Part shown: piece after piece, positions 26,559 through 35,240 of the stretch
Layout: each line of letters opens with the position of its first letter
Position numbering within the stretch: the stretch's first letter is position 1
Source of the DNA: Levilactobacillus zymae DSM 19395
Lineage (GTDB): Bacteria > Bacillota > Bacilli > Lactobacillales > Lactobacillaceae
DNA: 64,000 nucleotides
Assembly (NCBI RefSeq): GCF_001434115.1
Contig: NZ_AZDW01000021.1
Coordinates: 1 to 64,000, forward strand
Reading direction: 5' to 3'
Made by a program: the position numbers and the translations under genes
Notes under the pieces: model-generated
Database searches by the model: none
Told to the model about the DNA's origin: nothing
What the model saw: the letters and a program-made list of their open reading frames with translations, nothing else

Positions 26559-26975
26559 CTAATCTTCTTCCTTCCAGGCTTCGTCGTCCGCTAAGCCCAA
26601 GTCGTGCTTGATCTTAGTGGTCGAAATACCTTCGGTCCGGGGCAGGTAGATGACTTCACAGTAGTCCTTCAAGAAGTCGAACTTCCCTTTCCAGTCGTCA
26701 CCCATCACAAAAATATCGATGTCGTTGTCTTGAACGTCACGAATCTTCTGGTCCCAACCCTTTTCAGGGATGACCCGGTCAACGTAACGGATAGCTTCGA
26801 GAATGTATTTCCGGTCTTCATAGGACGTGTAAGCCCGCTTACCCTTTTCGGCATTGAATTCGTCGGAAGATAAGCACACGGTCAAATCATCGCCCAAGGC
26901 CTTGGCGCGCTTCAATAACCGGATGTGCCCCTTGTGGAGCAAGTCAAACGTTCCGTACGTAATTACTTTTTTCAT
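26559..26975 (-). CDS. tagD: Glycerol-3-phosphate cytidylyltransferase
   Basis: A 138-residue nucleotidyltransferase that makes CDP-glycerol from CTP and glycerol 3-phosphate, the donor for teichoic acid synthesis. The HxGH motif is in TYGTFDLLHKGH (residues 5-16) and the RTEGISTT motif follows near residue 115. The ATG at 26975 has AGGAGAT upstream and gives the family's length; the longer frame would add a non-homologous N-terminus. It supplies substrate for the adjacent TagF-type enzyme. Confidence 0.95.
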   Translation of the reverse strand: MKKVITYGTFDLLHKGHIRLLKRAKALGDDLTVCLSSDEFNAEKGKRAYTSYEDRKYILEAIRYVDRVIPEKGWDQKIRDVQDNDIDIFVMGDDWKGKFDFLKDYCEVIYLPRTEGISTTKIKHDLGLADDEAWKEED

Positions 26976-27003
26976 GTAGAATCTCCTACTTATCTGGTAA
27001 TTT

Positions 27004-27019
27004 CCCGACAGCCGTCGGG
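27004..27019 (-). repeat. Leader hairpin of tagD
   Basis: CCCGAC-AGCC-GTCGGG is a perfect 6-bp GC hairpin between the tagD promoter and its ribosome binding site. No T-run follows. Confidence 0.5.
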
Positions 27020-27048
27020 GGCATAATAAAAATCCAATAACAAAGTAA

Positions 27049-27076
27049 ATAGTAGCATATTCAGCGGTGACGTCAA
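27049..27076 (-). promoter_or_regulatory. tagD promoter
   Basis: Minus strand -35 TTGACG (27071-27076), 16-nt spacer, -10 TACTAT (27049-27054). Confidence 0.65.
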
Positions 27077-27096
27077 CTTCTAACCGCAAACGTTAG

Positions 27097-28221
27097 TTAT
27101 TTCTTGAGATTTTCCCGACCGGTCGCCGGGTGTTCAAGCTGCCAAATGCTGTAAAGATACTGCACCACGGTCTTGACCACCGCGTACAACGGAATGGCCA
27201 GAATCATGCCCAACAACCCGGCAATGTTGCCCGCCGCCAGTAAAATAATGATAATGGTCAGCGGGTGAATCCGTAACGTCCGGCCAATGATGTTGGGGTA
27301 AACCAGGTTGCCGTCGATCTGCTGCACGACCACCACCACGATGATCACGTAGAGCACCATGTTGGTGCTGATGGTAAAGGCCACGATCAACGCCGGCAAG
27401 ATGCCCAAGTAGGGCCCGACGTAGGGAATCAGGTTGCACAACCCGGCGAACACGCCCAGTAACAACGCGTATTTTTCCCCAATCAGCATGTAGCCCAGGG
27501 CCGTAAACGTCCCGACAAACAGGCATTCCAGGATCTGACCGCCGATGTAGCGGGCAATCGTGGCGTTCATCCGGCTCAACAGTTCCAGGGTCTGGTCGGC
27601 GTGCTTAGCCGGCAAGAGTTTGCGGATGGCCGGCATCAATTTCTCGCCGTCCTTTAACATGTAAAACAGCATCACCGGGACGGTCACGGCGGTCACCGTC
27701 ACCGACGTCACGGTCCCCACCACGGTGCCGATTCCCGAGGTGATGCCACTCATGACGCTCTCCGCGTACTTGGCCAGTGAATCCTGGAGCTGGGTCAGAT
27801 ATTTGGAGAAGTCAATCTGCTGGAGCCACGGATGATTGGCAGCCTGCTTTAGGACCGCCTCACTGGACCGCGCAAAGTCGGGGATGTTGCCCACCAGATT
27901 GGTAATTTGAGAAACTAACTTCGGCACCACCCAGGCCGCCCCGTACCCAATCACGGCAATTAACCCGATAAAGACCACCGCCACCGCAGCGGTCCGGTTA
28001 AAGTGTAGCCGTTTCCAGTGCACCCGTTCCAGCAGTTTGACCAGCGGATTTAGCAGGTAAAACAGGATGCCGGAGAGCAGCAACGGCGTAAAGATCACCG
28101 ACAGGAAGATGCCAATCGGTGAGAAGAGAAAGCTAATCTGGGTGCACACCCAGATCAACGTGGCCACGATCAAGAGTTCGACGGACCAAAAGAGTAGTCG
28201 CGAATTTGCTAACCATTTCAT
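27097..28221 (-). CDS. AI-2E family transporter (UPF0118)
   Basis: A 374-residue polytopic membrane protein with about eight transmembrane segments. The C-terminal region has the family signatures ILECLFVGTFTALGYMLIG, LIPYVGPYLGILPALIVA and NIIGRTLRIHPLTII. The family contains autoinducer-2 exporters and Na+/H+ antiporters, so the substrate cannot be told from sequence. The start at 28221 is chosen for AAGGAGGT at 8 nt. Confidence 0.85.
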   Translation of the reverse strand: MKWLANSRLLFWSVELLIVATLIWVCTQISFLFSPIGIFLSVIFTPLLLSGILFYLLNPLVKLLERVHWKRLHFNRTAAVAVVFIGLIAVIGYGAAWVVPKLVSQITNLVGNIPDFARSSEAVLKQAANHPWLQQIDFSKYLTQLQDSLAKYAESVMSGITSGIGTVVGTVTSVTVTAVTVPVMLFYMLKDGEKLMPAIRKLLPAKHADQTLELLSRMNATIARYIGGQILECLFVGTFTALGYMLIGEKYALLLGVFAGLCNLIPYVGPYLGILPALIVAFTISTNMVLYVIIVVVVVQQIDGNLVYPNIIGRTLRIHPLTIIIILLAAGNIAGLLGMILAIPLYAVVKTVVQYLYSIWQLEHPATGRENLKK

Positions 28222-28336
28222 CGGCAAACCTCCTTGTTTTAACTGGGGCGCTAACCTGACGCCCACGTTAGGTCCATTCTACCAAGTTTAGGCTTTAAAA
28301 ACCGCTAATCCGGCTGCCTTTACTGACGCAACGCCA

Positions 28337-28371
28337 TAAAAAAGGAGCGCTCCCGCTTACGGAAGCGCCCC
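28337..28371 (-). terminator. Terminator after ntdp/ygaC
   Basis: GGGGCGCT pairs with AGCGCTCC on the minus strand, with an inner CCG/CGG helix, followed by T6 or more. Confidence 0.88.
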
Positions 28372-28430
28372 GGTGGTCCGGAAGACAACTCATAACGATC
28401 CGTCGCTTGTGATCTCCAGGTCTTAGCGGC

Positions 28431-28982
28431 CTAGTGGGACCGGCGCAACAGCTCTTGATAACGTTGATACCATAAATCAACGTAGGCCTGAGAAAACGGC
28501 CCCTTATGGTGATTGATCCAATCGACCAACGTCAACACGTTGGCCTTCAAGATCCGATCAGTCTCCTCACCGTAATGCCAGCGTTGACTGAAGTCCTCGT
28601 ATTCGTCGACGTCGAGCAATCGTTTCTCGCCGTCGGGAAAGACCTTCACATCCAAGTCATAATCGATGTATTTCAACGCTTCTTTATCCAAAACATAGGG
28701 GGAAGCCAGATTACAATAATACGACACCCCGTTGTCCCGAATCATCGCGACGATATTGAACCAGTAATGCTTGTGAAAATAAACGATGGCGGGTTCTCGC
28801 GTCACCCACCGCCGCCCGTCGTCCTCAGTGACCAGGGTGTGGTCATTGACGCCGATCAGGGCATTTTCGCTTGTTTTGAGTACCATGGTATCGCGCCAAG
28901 TTCGATGCAAACTTCCATCATGCTTGTAGCTTTTGATCGTAATGAAGTCGCCTTCCTTAGGTCCTCTAGCTTCGCGCGTCAT
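28431..28982 (-). CDS. Nucleoside tri-/diphosphatase, DUF402 (Ntdp/YgaC)
   Basis: A 183-residue protein with the DUF402 barrel: [19 protein letters not shown] at the start, [17 protein letters not shown] in the middle, and the metal-site cluster [14 protein letters not shown] with VDEYED. Characterised members hydrolyse nucleoside tri- and diphosphates. Start ATG at 28982 gives the family length of about 180; the site AGTAGGG is moderate. Longer in-frame starts lack a ribosome site and add unrelated residues. Confidence 0.82.
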   Translation of the reverse strand: MTREARGPKEGDFITIKSYKHDGSLHRTWRDTMVLKTSENALIGVNDHTLVTEDDGRRWVTREPAIVYFHKHYWFNIVAMIRDNGVSYYCNLASPYVLDKEALKYIDYDLDVKVFPDGEKRLLDVDEYEDFSQRWHYGEETDRILKANVLTLVDWINHHKGPFSQAYVDLWYQRYQELLRRSH

Positions 28983-29186
28983 GTCTATAACCCTACTTTC
29001 TAAGTAACGGGTAATCATAAAAAATTCACTCAATATTATACCAGATTCGCCATTATTAATGAATACCTTTAGCCGATTGGCGTTTGAAAGTTCTTGGGTT
29101 TTCGCCGGCGACGGGGTAAACTGAAGAAAAAATGGGTCGCCGACCGCCTCATCCCTGGTGGGCGGACCCCAGAAAAGAGTGATTCC

Positions 29187-29432
29187 ATGCCCCAACTTCC
29201 ATTGAGCGCTTATGAACCCATGATTCCCCAAGTCGCCGATCTCTTAGCCGACGACTTATCCCTTCAAACCTTCTTTAACGACCTCACGCCCGGCTACCAA
29301 CGGGAGTGGGCGCGCTTCATCTTCGGGGCCAAGGCTACAGCCACCCAGCAACGCCACATCGCCGTGATGCGCACGGTCTTTCGGGCCGGTTACAAGTCCA
29401 AACGGGCTTACGACAGCCGCCCCAAGGACTAA
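29187..29432 (+). CDS. Small YdeI/OmdA-like protein
   Basis: An 81-residue protein. The [29 protein letters not shown] segment matches the C-terminal part of YdeI/OmdA ('bacteriocin-protection') proteins, where a helical bundle with AK and TR positions is conserved. The usual N-terminal DUF1801-like part is missing, so this is a short family member. The ATG at 29187 has AAAAGAG upstream. Function not known. It is divergent from ntdp. Confidence 0.6.
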   Translation: MPQLPLSAYEPMIPQVADLLADDLSLQTFFNDLTPGYQREWARFIFGAKATATQQRHIAVMRTVFRAGYKSKRAYDSRPKD

Positions 29433-29448
29433 TTGCCCCGTTTACGGC

Positions 29449-29485
29449 AAATGCGTCACCGTCCAACCGACGGTGACGCATTTTT
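29449..29485. terminator. Terminator between YdeI-like gene and serine hydrolase
   Basis: A 15-bp perfect stem (29449-29463 with 29469-29483) is followed by T5 on the plus strand and lies between converging genes. Confidence 0.92.
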
Positions 29486-29496
29486 GGATAACAGCC

Positions 29497-30684
29497 TTAT
29501 TTGCCTAATTGACCGGCTTCGAGTAGGTTCCAGATCTGGATGGCCGGCGTTTGTGCCAATTGGTTGACCCGGTAGTAGTTGGTCAACAGGACCACCCCGT
29601 CTTGACCGTCCTTACTCAACAGGGCCGTGGCTTCGTGTCCGTAGGCTAACCCGTGGACCCGGATGTAGCCCGGTTGGATGTAGTCGCCACCGCCGTAAGT
29701 CGATGCCGAGCCCGGCGTCAACAACGTGTTCACGTCGGCTTGAGGATACAACTTGCCCTGGAGCATGTCGCGTTCCCCCACGTAGAGGTCGCGCGCCGAC
29801 ATGTAGACTTGACCGGTCCCGTACTGGTAATACATAGAGGCCCGGGATTCGGGGAACTTATTCCGATAGTTGGGCACCACATCGTTCGGATCTTCATTCT
29901 CATACCCCTGAGCGTAGTCGCGTTGCCGGTTCATGTTAAAGACAAAACCGGTGTGCTTCAACCCAAAGGCCTGCGTAATATTTTGGGTGAAGTATTGCTG
30001 GTAGCTTTGCCCGCTGACCTTGCGGATGATGCCGGCTAACAACATGTAGTTAACCGGCGCGTAATTCCACTGGCCAATCTTTGCCGGGTCACTGTTCACG
30101 TTCTTCAAAATAAACTTGATCATGCCCGTTTCCGAGTGCAGGTCATCCGGGAAAGGCACCAGCGTCAAGCCACTCTTCATGTCCAGCATATCACGTAAGG
30201 TGATCTGCTGGGCCCCGTTGATCTGCGGATAGTACTTCGCCAGGTTATCGGTCAACGCCAGCTTCTTTGCCGCCGCCAACTTCATGATCAATCCCGCGGT
30301 AAAGGACTTCTGCACGGAGGCTAACTGATACTCCGTGTTGATGCCGTTCTTCCGTTGCAGCGCGTAATTGGCGTACCCAAAGCCCTTTTCGTAAACCGTT
30401 TTGCCGTTTCGTACCACTAACGCCGTGCCCACGAACCGGTTAGCCCGTAACACCGCGTCGATCTTGCGGGTCGCCGCGGTATTCTTCGGGGCGACCGGTC
30501 GCTTTTTCTTCGGCACGACCTTTTTCGGTTTTGGTTTCACCGGTTTCACGGAACTACTGCTGACGGCCGCCGGTTTCGTCTCGGCCTGTGACTGGTTCTG
30601 GTTATTAAACCAGAAGACCAGACCAGCCCCTAACCCAATCACCAATGCCGTTAGTAACGCAAAAACCCCCATTTTTGCTTTCAT
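29497..30684 (-). CDS. Membrane-anchored serine hydrolase (beta-lactamase/PBP family)
   Basis: A 395-residue extracellular protein. An N-terminal transmembrane helix (about 6-26) is followed by a Lys/Pro-rich linker (about 45-68). The class C beta-lactamase-like domain has the catalytic Ser123-x-x-Lys126 (LASVQKSF), a YAPVN element in place of Y-x-N, and HGLAYG as the third motif. Members include D,D-peptidases and esterases, so a cell-wall hydrolase role is likely but unproven. It lies 28 nt downstream of recX in the same direction. Confidence 0.82.
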   Translation of the reverse strand: MKAKMGVFALLTALVIGLGAGLVFWFNNQNQSQAETKPAAVSSSSVKPVKPKPKKVVPKKKRPVAPKNTAATRKIDAVLRANRFVGTALVVRNGKTVYEKGFGYANYALQRKNGINTEYQLASVQKSFTAGLIMKLAAAKKLALTDNLAKYYPQINGAQQITLRDMLDMKSGLTLVPFPDDLHSETGMIKFILKNVNSDPAKIGQWNYAPVNYMLLAGIIRKVSGQSYQQYFTQNITQAFGLKHTGFVFNMNRQRDYAQGYENEDPNDVVPNYRNKFPESRASMYYQYGTGQVYMSARDLYVGERDMLQGKLYPQADVNTLLTPGSASTYGGGDYIQPGYIRVHGLAYGHEATALLSKDGQDGVVLLTNYYRVNQLAQTPAIQIWNLLEAGQLGK

Positions 30685-30712
30685 TTCAGACTCCCCCTGT
30701 CTTACAAGTTAC

Positions 30713-31516
30713 CTATTCCCCATCGGTCGTGGCAACCCCCACTAACCAATGGTCGATGTCATCTAAGCCAAACCCCTTGCGATACAGGGCCTGCTTAGTC
30801 TTATACTTTCGTTCACTAGCCGCTAAGGTGCGGTACTTATGCCACAGCTTTTCCCCCTGCTTAGCCAGTAGCGCCGCCTGTTCATCGACGTCGGGCTGGA
30901 GATCCAGGGTCGCGAGCATCGTGCCGACCTCGTCGCTAGCAAAGCCGCGCGTCATCAACCCCTGCCGGATCTTTTGTTCCTGCGTGTGAAAGGCCTGGTG
31001 CCGGTAACGCTTCGCCAGTTTCTGAGCCACGGCCGTCCCCACGGTCTGGCGCTCCTCCGGCGTGTACAGCTTTAACGCGTCATCGATTGGCTGTTCTAGT
31101 ACCCCTTTTTGCCGGAGATGCTGACGAATCACCCGCGGCCCCTTATCGCTGGTCCGCATCATGGTCCGCACGTAACTGGCGGCGTAGTGGGCGTCGTCGA
31201 CCAGGTTAAGGTCGGCCAACCGCCCCAACGTCTCGTCGATCACTTCCGGTGGGATTTCTAACCCCGCCAATTTATCCCGGACTTCCTTTTCGGTCCGCAG
31301 CTGCTGGGACAGGTAGTCCAACGCACGGTTATACGCCTTGGCCACGTCATCGGCCGCGCTTAGTTGGGCTTCGAGTTGTTGGTCAACTTCCATGCCCTTG
31401 AACAACCGAAAATCAATCAGGACGCTTTCACTGACCGGAAACGCGTAGTGACCATCCACGTACACGTTGAACCGACCGGCCCGTTTCTGGGCTTCAATCA
31501 TGGTAATTACGGCCAA
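30713..31516 (-). CDS. recX: RecX family regulatory protein
   Basis: A 267-residue protein of three-helix RecX repeats (ALDYLSQQLRTEKEVRDKL, then DDAHYAASYVRTM and GPRVIRQHLRQKGV). RecX binds RecA filaments and modulates recombination. The start is TTG at 31516: AAGGAG is spaced 9 nt from it, and the resulting N-terminus MAVITMIEAQKRAGRFNVYVD aligns with known RecX starts, while the ATG at 31501 has no ribosome site. Confidence 0.9.
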   Translation of the reverse strand: MAVITMIEAQKRAGRFNVYVDGHYAFPVSESVLIDFRLFKGMEVDQQLEAQLSAADDVAKAYNRALDYLSQQLRTEKEVRDKLAGLEIPPEVIDETLGRLADLNLVDDAHYAASYVRTMMRTSDKGPRVIRQHLRQKGVLEQPIDDALKLYTPEERQTVGTAVAQKLAKRYRHQAFHTQEQKIRQGLMTRGFASDEVGTMLATLDLQPDVDEQAALLAKQGEKLWHKYRTLAASERKYKTKQALYRKGFGLDDIDHWLVGVATTDGE

Positions 31517-31540
31517 AATAAGTCACTCCTTGTTCGACTG

Positions 31541-31573
31541 ACTTAGAACCCCTGGTCTGGAATGGTTCTAAGT
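31541..31573. repeat. Perfect 10-bp inverted repeat upstream of recX
   Basis: ACTTAGAACC and GGTTCTAAGT are separated by 13 nt, in the gap between the divergent recX and flavodoxin genes. It could be an operator or a terminator of plus-strand transcripts (GTTATTTT follows). It does not match a LexA box. Confidence 0.5.
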
Positions 31574-31694
31574 GTTATTTTAACAGGTCCGCGCCCAACC
31601 CAGGCGGCGGAACCCGACATTAGTTAATCGATTAGCTTTTCATCACAAACACATTGACTGGCCTTAACCCTGCCTAGTCGCCTCCCCTGAGACC

Positions 31695-31703
31695 TGCTAT
31701 AAT
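31695..31703 (+). promoter_or_regulatory. Flavodoxin gene promoter (extended -10)
   Basis: TGCTATAAT is an extended -10; the -35 is poor. Confidence 0.6.
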
Positions 31704-31767
31704 TAAGGGTAAATAACGCTCCGTGTGGCTCAAACCGCCGACACGTGTCCGGAGGAGGAGAATGGTT

Positions 31768-32223
31768 ATGCTTACAGCACAAGTGGTTTTTGCCACCATC
31801 ACCGGCAACAACGAAGACATTGCCGACATCATTACCGAGAAATTAGAGGATTTAGGCTGTCAGGTCACCGAAAGTGAAATCTCACAGGCCGACGCCACCG
31901 ACTTTCAAACCGCCGATATCTGCGTGGTCTGCCCCTACACTTACGACGAAGGGGCCTTACCCGACGAAGGGTTGGACTTCTACGAAGATCTCCAGGCCCT
32001 GGACCTATCGGGTAAATTCTACGGCGTCGCCGGTTCCGGGGACACCTTCTACGGGGAATACTACAACATCTCGGTCGATAAATTCGCCGCGGCCTTTCAA
32101 CAGGCCCACGCCACGGCCGGCGCCCCGGACATCAAGATCAACCTGTCCCCCGACCAAGACGACATCCAACAGTTGGACGCCTTTGCCCAACAATTGGTCA
32201 CGAGTTGTCAGGATCACCATTAA
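31768..32223 (+). CDS. Flavodoxin
   Basis: A 151-residue FMN electron carrier. The phosphate-binding loop is FATITGNNEDIA (residues 8-19). YTYDEGALPDEGLDFYEDL and GVAGSGDTFYGEYYN are the two flavin-edge loops of short-chain flavodoxins. The ATG at 31768 is 9 nt from GGAGG and gives the usual N-terminus; the ATG at 31762 is too close to the ribosome site. It is monocistronic. Confidence 0.9.
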   Translation: MLTAQVVFATITGNNEDIADIITEKLEDLGCQVTESEISQADATDFQTADICVVCPYTYDEGALPDEGLDFYEDLQALDLSGKFYGVAGSGDTFYGEYYNISVDKFAAAFQQAHATAGAPDIKINLSPDQDDIQQLDAFAQQLVTSCQDHH

Positions 32224-32239
32224 ATTCGAGAATAGCCCC

Positions 32240-32290
32240 GACTTAAAATAGAGAAGCTGCCCGTGCTGGTCAGCTTCTCTATTTTAAGTC
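32240..32290. terminator. Bidirectional terminator, perfect 20-bp stem
   Basis: Arms 32240-32259 and 32271-32290 are perfectly complementary with an 11-nt loop. The AAAATAGAGAAGCTG core gives a T-rich 3' arm on both strands. It lies between converging flavodoxin and BrkB genes. Confidence 0.88.
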
Positions 32291-32345
32291 ACAACCGCTA
32301 AACGCGTCACGTCAAACGACCGCGCTAACGCAAAATTAACAAACG

Positions 32346-33245
32346 CTACTCTTTCTTAGCTTTTCGCCGCCGCAATAACCGCCGCAGCTGCGCCTGTTCC
32401 TCGACCGGCCCGGCGACCAATTCCTGAATCGAGGCATTGACCACCGCGCCGAACATCAGGATCATCCCGGTAAAGTCCAGCCAGAACATCAACACGATGA
32501 AGGTCCCAATCGTTTTATAACTATCAATGTTATGCATGAAGTATTTCAGATATAACGAGAAGGCTTGCGAGAGCAATAACCAACCCATCGCCGCGATCAA
32601 CGCTCCCGGCCACACGAACCGCCATTTCAAGCGGGCGTTGGGAACGAAGAAAAACAGGATCAAGAGGATGAAGAACGTGACCACGAAGGTGACCGGCCAC
32701 CGCACCGCGTTGACGTAGGTCAGAATCTGCGTCGGCAGGTGCAACAGGGGCGTCAGCTGTTCGAGAATGATCTGGCTAAAACTAAAGACCAGCATCAACC
32801 CAAACATCAACGCGATCAACACGACCATCCAGAAGAAGGCCCCCACCCGGTTAACGAACGCGTTCTGGTGCTCCGCGACCCCGTAAGCCCGGTTCACGGT
32901 CCGTTGAAAGGCCGCGACCGCTCGGGACGACGACCACAGGGCCACGACGACCCCGATGGACAGGACCCCACCGCTGCGCCGATTCAGAAAGGAATGGATG
33001 ATGGGCCCCAACATGTCGTAGATGCTTTCGGGCACGATGGGCTCGATGCCGTTCAGTACCGTTTGCGTGTCAATGTGTAAGTACGGCAAGAGGCTGGCCA
33101 AGACCAGCAACGCCGGAAATAACGATAATAAGATATAGTAGGCCAACACTACCGCCGAGTCGGAGACGTTGGCCATTTGGTAGTGGCGCGCAATGGTCGT
33201 AATCACCGTGCGGGCCCCCGTATAAACTTTTCGCCAGCGACTCAC
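32346..33245 (-). CDS. YihY/BrkB family membrane protein
   Basis: A 299-residue integral membrane protein with about six transmembrane helices. Family motifs are VLAYYILLSLFPALLVLASLLPY near residue 34, WSSSRAVAAFQRTVNRAYGV near 105, and the C-terminal LMFWLDFTGMILMFGAVVNA. The family's function is poorly defined. Start is GTG at 33245 with AAAGGGGGT upstream, 16 nt after the NERD gene, as last gene of a wecB-NERD-brkB unit. Confidence 0.85.
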   Translation of the reverse strand: MSRWRKVYTGARTVITTIARHYQMANVSDSAVVLAYYILLSLFPALLVLASLLPYLHIDTQTVLNGIEPIVPESIYDMLGPIIHSFLNRRSGGVLSIGVVVALWSSSRAVAAFQRTVNRAYGVAEHQNAFVNRVGAFFWMVVLIALMFGLMLVFSFSQIILEQLTPLLHLPTQILTYVNAVRWPVTFVVTFFILLILFFFVPNARLKWRFVWPGALIAAMGWLLLSQAFSLYLKYFMHNIDSYKTIGTFIVLMFWLDFTGMILMFGAVVNASIQELVAGPVEEQAQLRRLLRRRKAKKE

Positions 33246-33261
33246 GGGCGGTCGACCCCCT

Positions 33262-34113
33262 TTAAAATGACCCGTAATCCTCGGCGAACTTCAGGGTCCC
33301 AATCATTTTTTCGAGTGTCCGGCGACTAAAGCGCACCCGCTTGGCCTGGCGGAAGGTCTCGATAAAGGTCGCCAGGTCGTGATAGTTGGCCACCGCCGTG
33401 CAATTATAGGCGTCGCGGGGGTTCAACTTGGTCTTGTTGCCGACCACCAGCGAATTGCTGTGGTCGTACCGGTCATAATAGTTGTAGTAGACCAAAGGCT
33501 TCACAAAGTCGATGATCCGGTCACTCTTGTTTTCTAATTGCTTGTGCATGGTAATTTCACTGTTGATGTAGCGCACTAGTAATTTCGACGAGAGTTCGGC
33601 CTGCGTCGCCGGATTACCGATCCCGGTATGCAGGGTCACCGTGCGTTTCTCCCGCCCGTCTTGTTCCAGGCTCAACGTGTAGCCCTGGGTCAACGACTCG
33701 TTTTCTTCGGAGAGGTTCGGCAAGAAGAACCGGTCCAACTGGTTGGTTAGCGCCTTGGTGGTGTCCTTTTCCTTGTGCCGCAAGTTGACCGCGGAAAATT
33801 CGTTCAGGCTCGACGAGAAGATTTCGTCGGACAAGTCGTGAAAGATCATCCCCCGCCAATACTTGCTCTCAACGTTGATGACCCCAAACGAGGTCACCAG
33901 TAAATTATCGATCTGCATCACCCGCCAAGAATCCCCGTCGTTCATTTCCTGAGTGACCGGGTTCTTGACCTTGTTGGCGAAGTGAACGTTCCGTAAGATC
34001 TTATAATCAAACCGTTCGTGGTGCTTCCCCGCTTCGTGATGAATATGCCGCATGATTTCGGACAACTGTTCGGTCGTCTTGATTTCCGCGCGATCATACG
34101 CTGTTTCAGCCAT
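33262..34113 (-). CDS. NERD-domain protein
   Basis: A 283-residue soluble protein. Residues about 28-125 carry a NERD (nuclease-related) core: KILRNVHF, then QIDNLLVTSFGVINVESKYWRG with Asp69 and the E82-x-K84 pair of a PD-(D/E)xK-like site. The C-terminal 150 residues have no recognised domain; no helicase or kinase domain is fused. The start codon overlaps the wecB stop by one base, so it is co-translated with a nucleotide-sugar epimerase, an unusual partner. DNA-processing activity is predicted only from the domain. Confidence 0.75.
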   Translation of the reverse strand: MAETAYDRAEIKTTEQLSEIMRHIHHEAGKHHERFDYKILRNVHFANKVKNPVTQEMNDGDSWRVMQIDNLLVTSFGVINVESKYWRGMIFHDLSDEIFSSSLNEFSAVNLRHKEKDTTKALTNQLDRFFLPNLSEENESLTQGYTLSLEQDGREKRTVTLHTGIGNPATQAELSSKLLVRYINSEITMHKQLENKSDRIIDFVKPLVYYNYYDRYDHSNSLVVGNKTKLNPRDAYNCTAVANYHDLATFIETFRQAKRVRFSRRTLEKMIGTLKFAEDYGSF

Positions 34114-35240
34114 TACGCTTTGCCTCCATTGATTTTTTCTTCAATCGCGGCCAAAATTCGTTCCGAGGCGTGACCGTCACCGTAAGGATTCTGGGCTTGG
34201 GCCATGGTCTGGTAGGCCGTGGTGTCGTTTAAGAGCGTTTCCATGGCCGTGGTGACCTTTTGCGGGTCGGTGCCAACCAACTTCAAGGTCCCACTGGTTA
34301 CGCCCTCAGGCCGCTCCGTGGTGTCTCTTAGGACCAACACGGGTTTGTTCAGGGACGGCGCTTCTTCCTGGACCCCACCCGAATCGGTCATGATAAAGTA
34401 ACTTCTGGCCGCTAAGTTGTGGAAGTCGACCACGTCTAGCGGGTCGATTAGGTGAATCCGGTCCATGCCGTCTAATTCGGCGTGGGCCACTTTTTGTACG
34501 GCCGGGCTTAAATGGACCGGGTAGATGACCTCCACGTCGGGATGGGCCGCGACCACCTGCCGGATGGCGTGCAGGACTACGTGCATGGGTTGCCCCTGAT
34601 TCTCCCGTCGGTGCATGGTCAACAGGATCAAGCGGTGTCCGGCTTGGACCTGGTCTAAGACGGCGTGGTGGTAGTTGGCATCGACGGTCTGCTTGAGCGC
34701 GTCGATGGCGGTGTTACCCGTCACGTAGATGTGACTATCCGGGTGGGCCTGCTTAAGAAGGTTCTGCCGCGACAGGTCGGTCGGCGCAAAGTACAGGTCG
34801 CTTAGAATGTCGGTCAGTTGCCGGTTCATCTCTTCGGGATACGGTGAATACTTATCCCAGGTCCGTAAGCCGGCTTCCACGTGGCCCAACAGGGTCTTGT
34901 GGTAAAAGGCACTCACGCTAGCCGCAAAGGTCGTGGTGGTATCCCCGTGAACCAACACGATGTCGGGTTGCGCTTCGGTCAAGACCTGATCCAAGTGGTC
35001 CAACACGCGGGTGGTGATGCCACTCAGTGTCTGATTAGGACGCATAATATTTAAATCATAATCCGGGTGAATGTGAAAAATTTCGAGCACCTGGTCCAAC
35101 ATCTCTCTGTGTTGGGCCGTAACCACGGTGATCGGCGTAAATTCTGCCGGTCGCTGTTGCATCGCTAAAATGATCGGTGCCATTTTGATGGCTTCCGGTC
35201 GGGTGCCAAAGACGGTCATTACTTTAATCGGTTTCGTCAT
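34113..35240 (-). CDS. wecB: UDP-N-acetylglucosamine 2-epimerase (non-hydrolysing)
   Basis: A 375-residue GT-B-fold enzyme that interconverts UDP-GlcNAc and UDP-ManNAc, the precursor for teichoic acid linkage units and some polysaccharides. Motifs are VFGTRPEAIKMAPII at the N-terminus, VHGDTTTTFA, GHVEAGLRTWDKYSPYPEEMNRQ, TMHRREN and DSGGVQEEAPSLNKPVLVLRDTTERPE. Also called mnaA. First gene of a three-gene unit. Confidence 0.95.
   Translation of the reverse strand: MTKPIKVMTVFGTRPEAIKMAPIILAMQQRPAEFTPITVVTAQHREMLDQVLEIFHIHPDYDLNIMRPNQTLSGITTRVLDHLDQVLTEAQPDIVLVHGDTTTTFAASVSAFYHKTLLGHVEAGLRTWDKYSPYPEEMNRQLTDILSDLYFAPTDLSRQNLLKQAHPDSHIYVTGNTAIDALKQTVDANYHHAVLDQVQAGHRLILLTMHRRENQGQPMHVVLHAIRQVVAAHPDVEVIYPVHLSPAVQKVAHAELDGMDRIHLIDPLDVVDFHNLAARSYFIMTDSGGVQEEAPSLNKPVLVLRDTTERPEGVTSGTLKLVGTDPQKVTTAMETLLNDTTAYQTMAQAQNPYGDGHASERILAAIEEKINGGKA

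Noticed and set aside
32240-32290. Perfect 20-bp palindrome as an attachment or recombination site
   Set aside because: Its position between converging genes and its A/T-flanked GC core are what a bidirectional terminator looks like; no mobile element is nearby.
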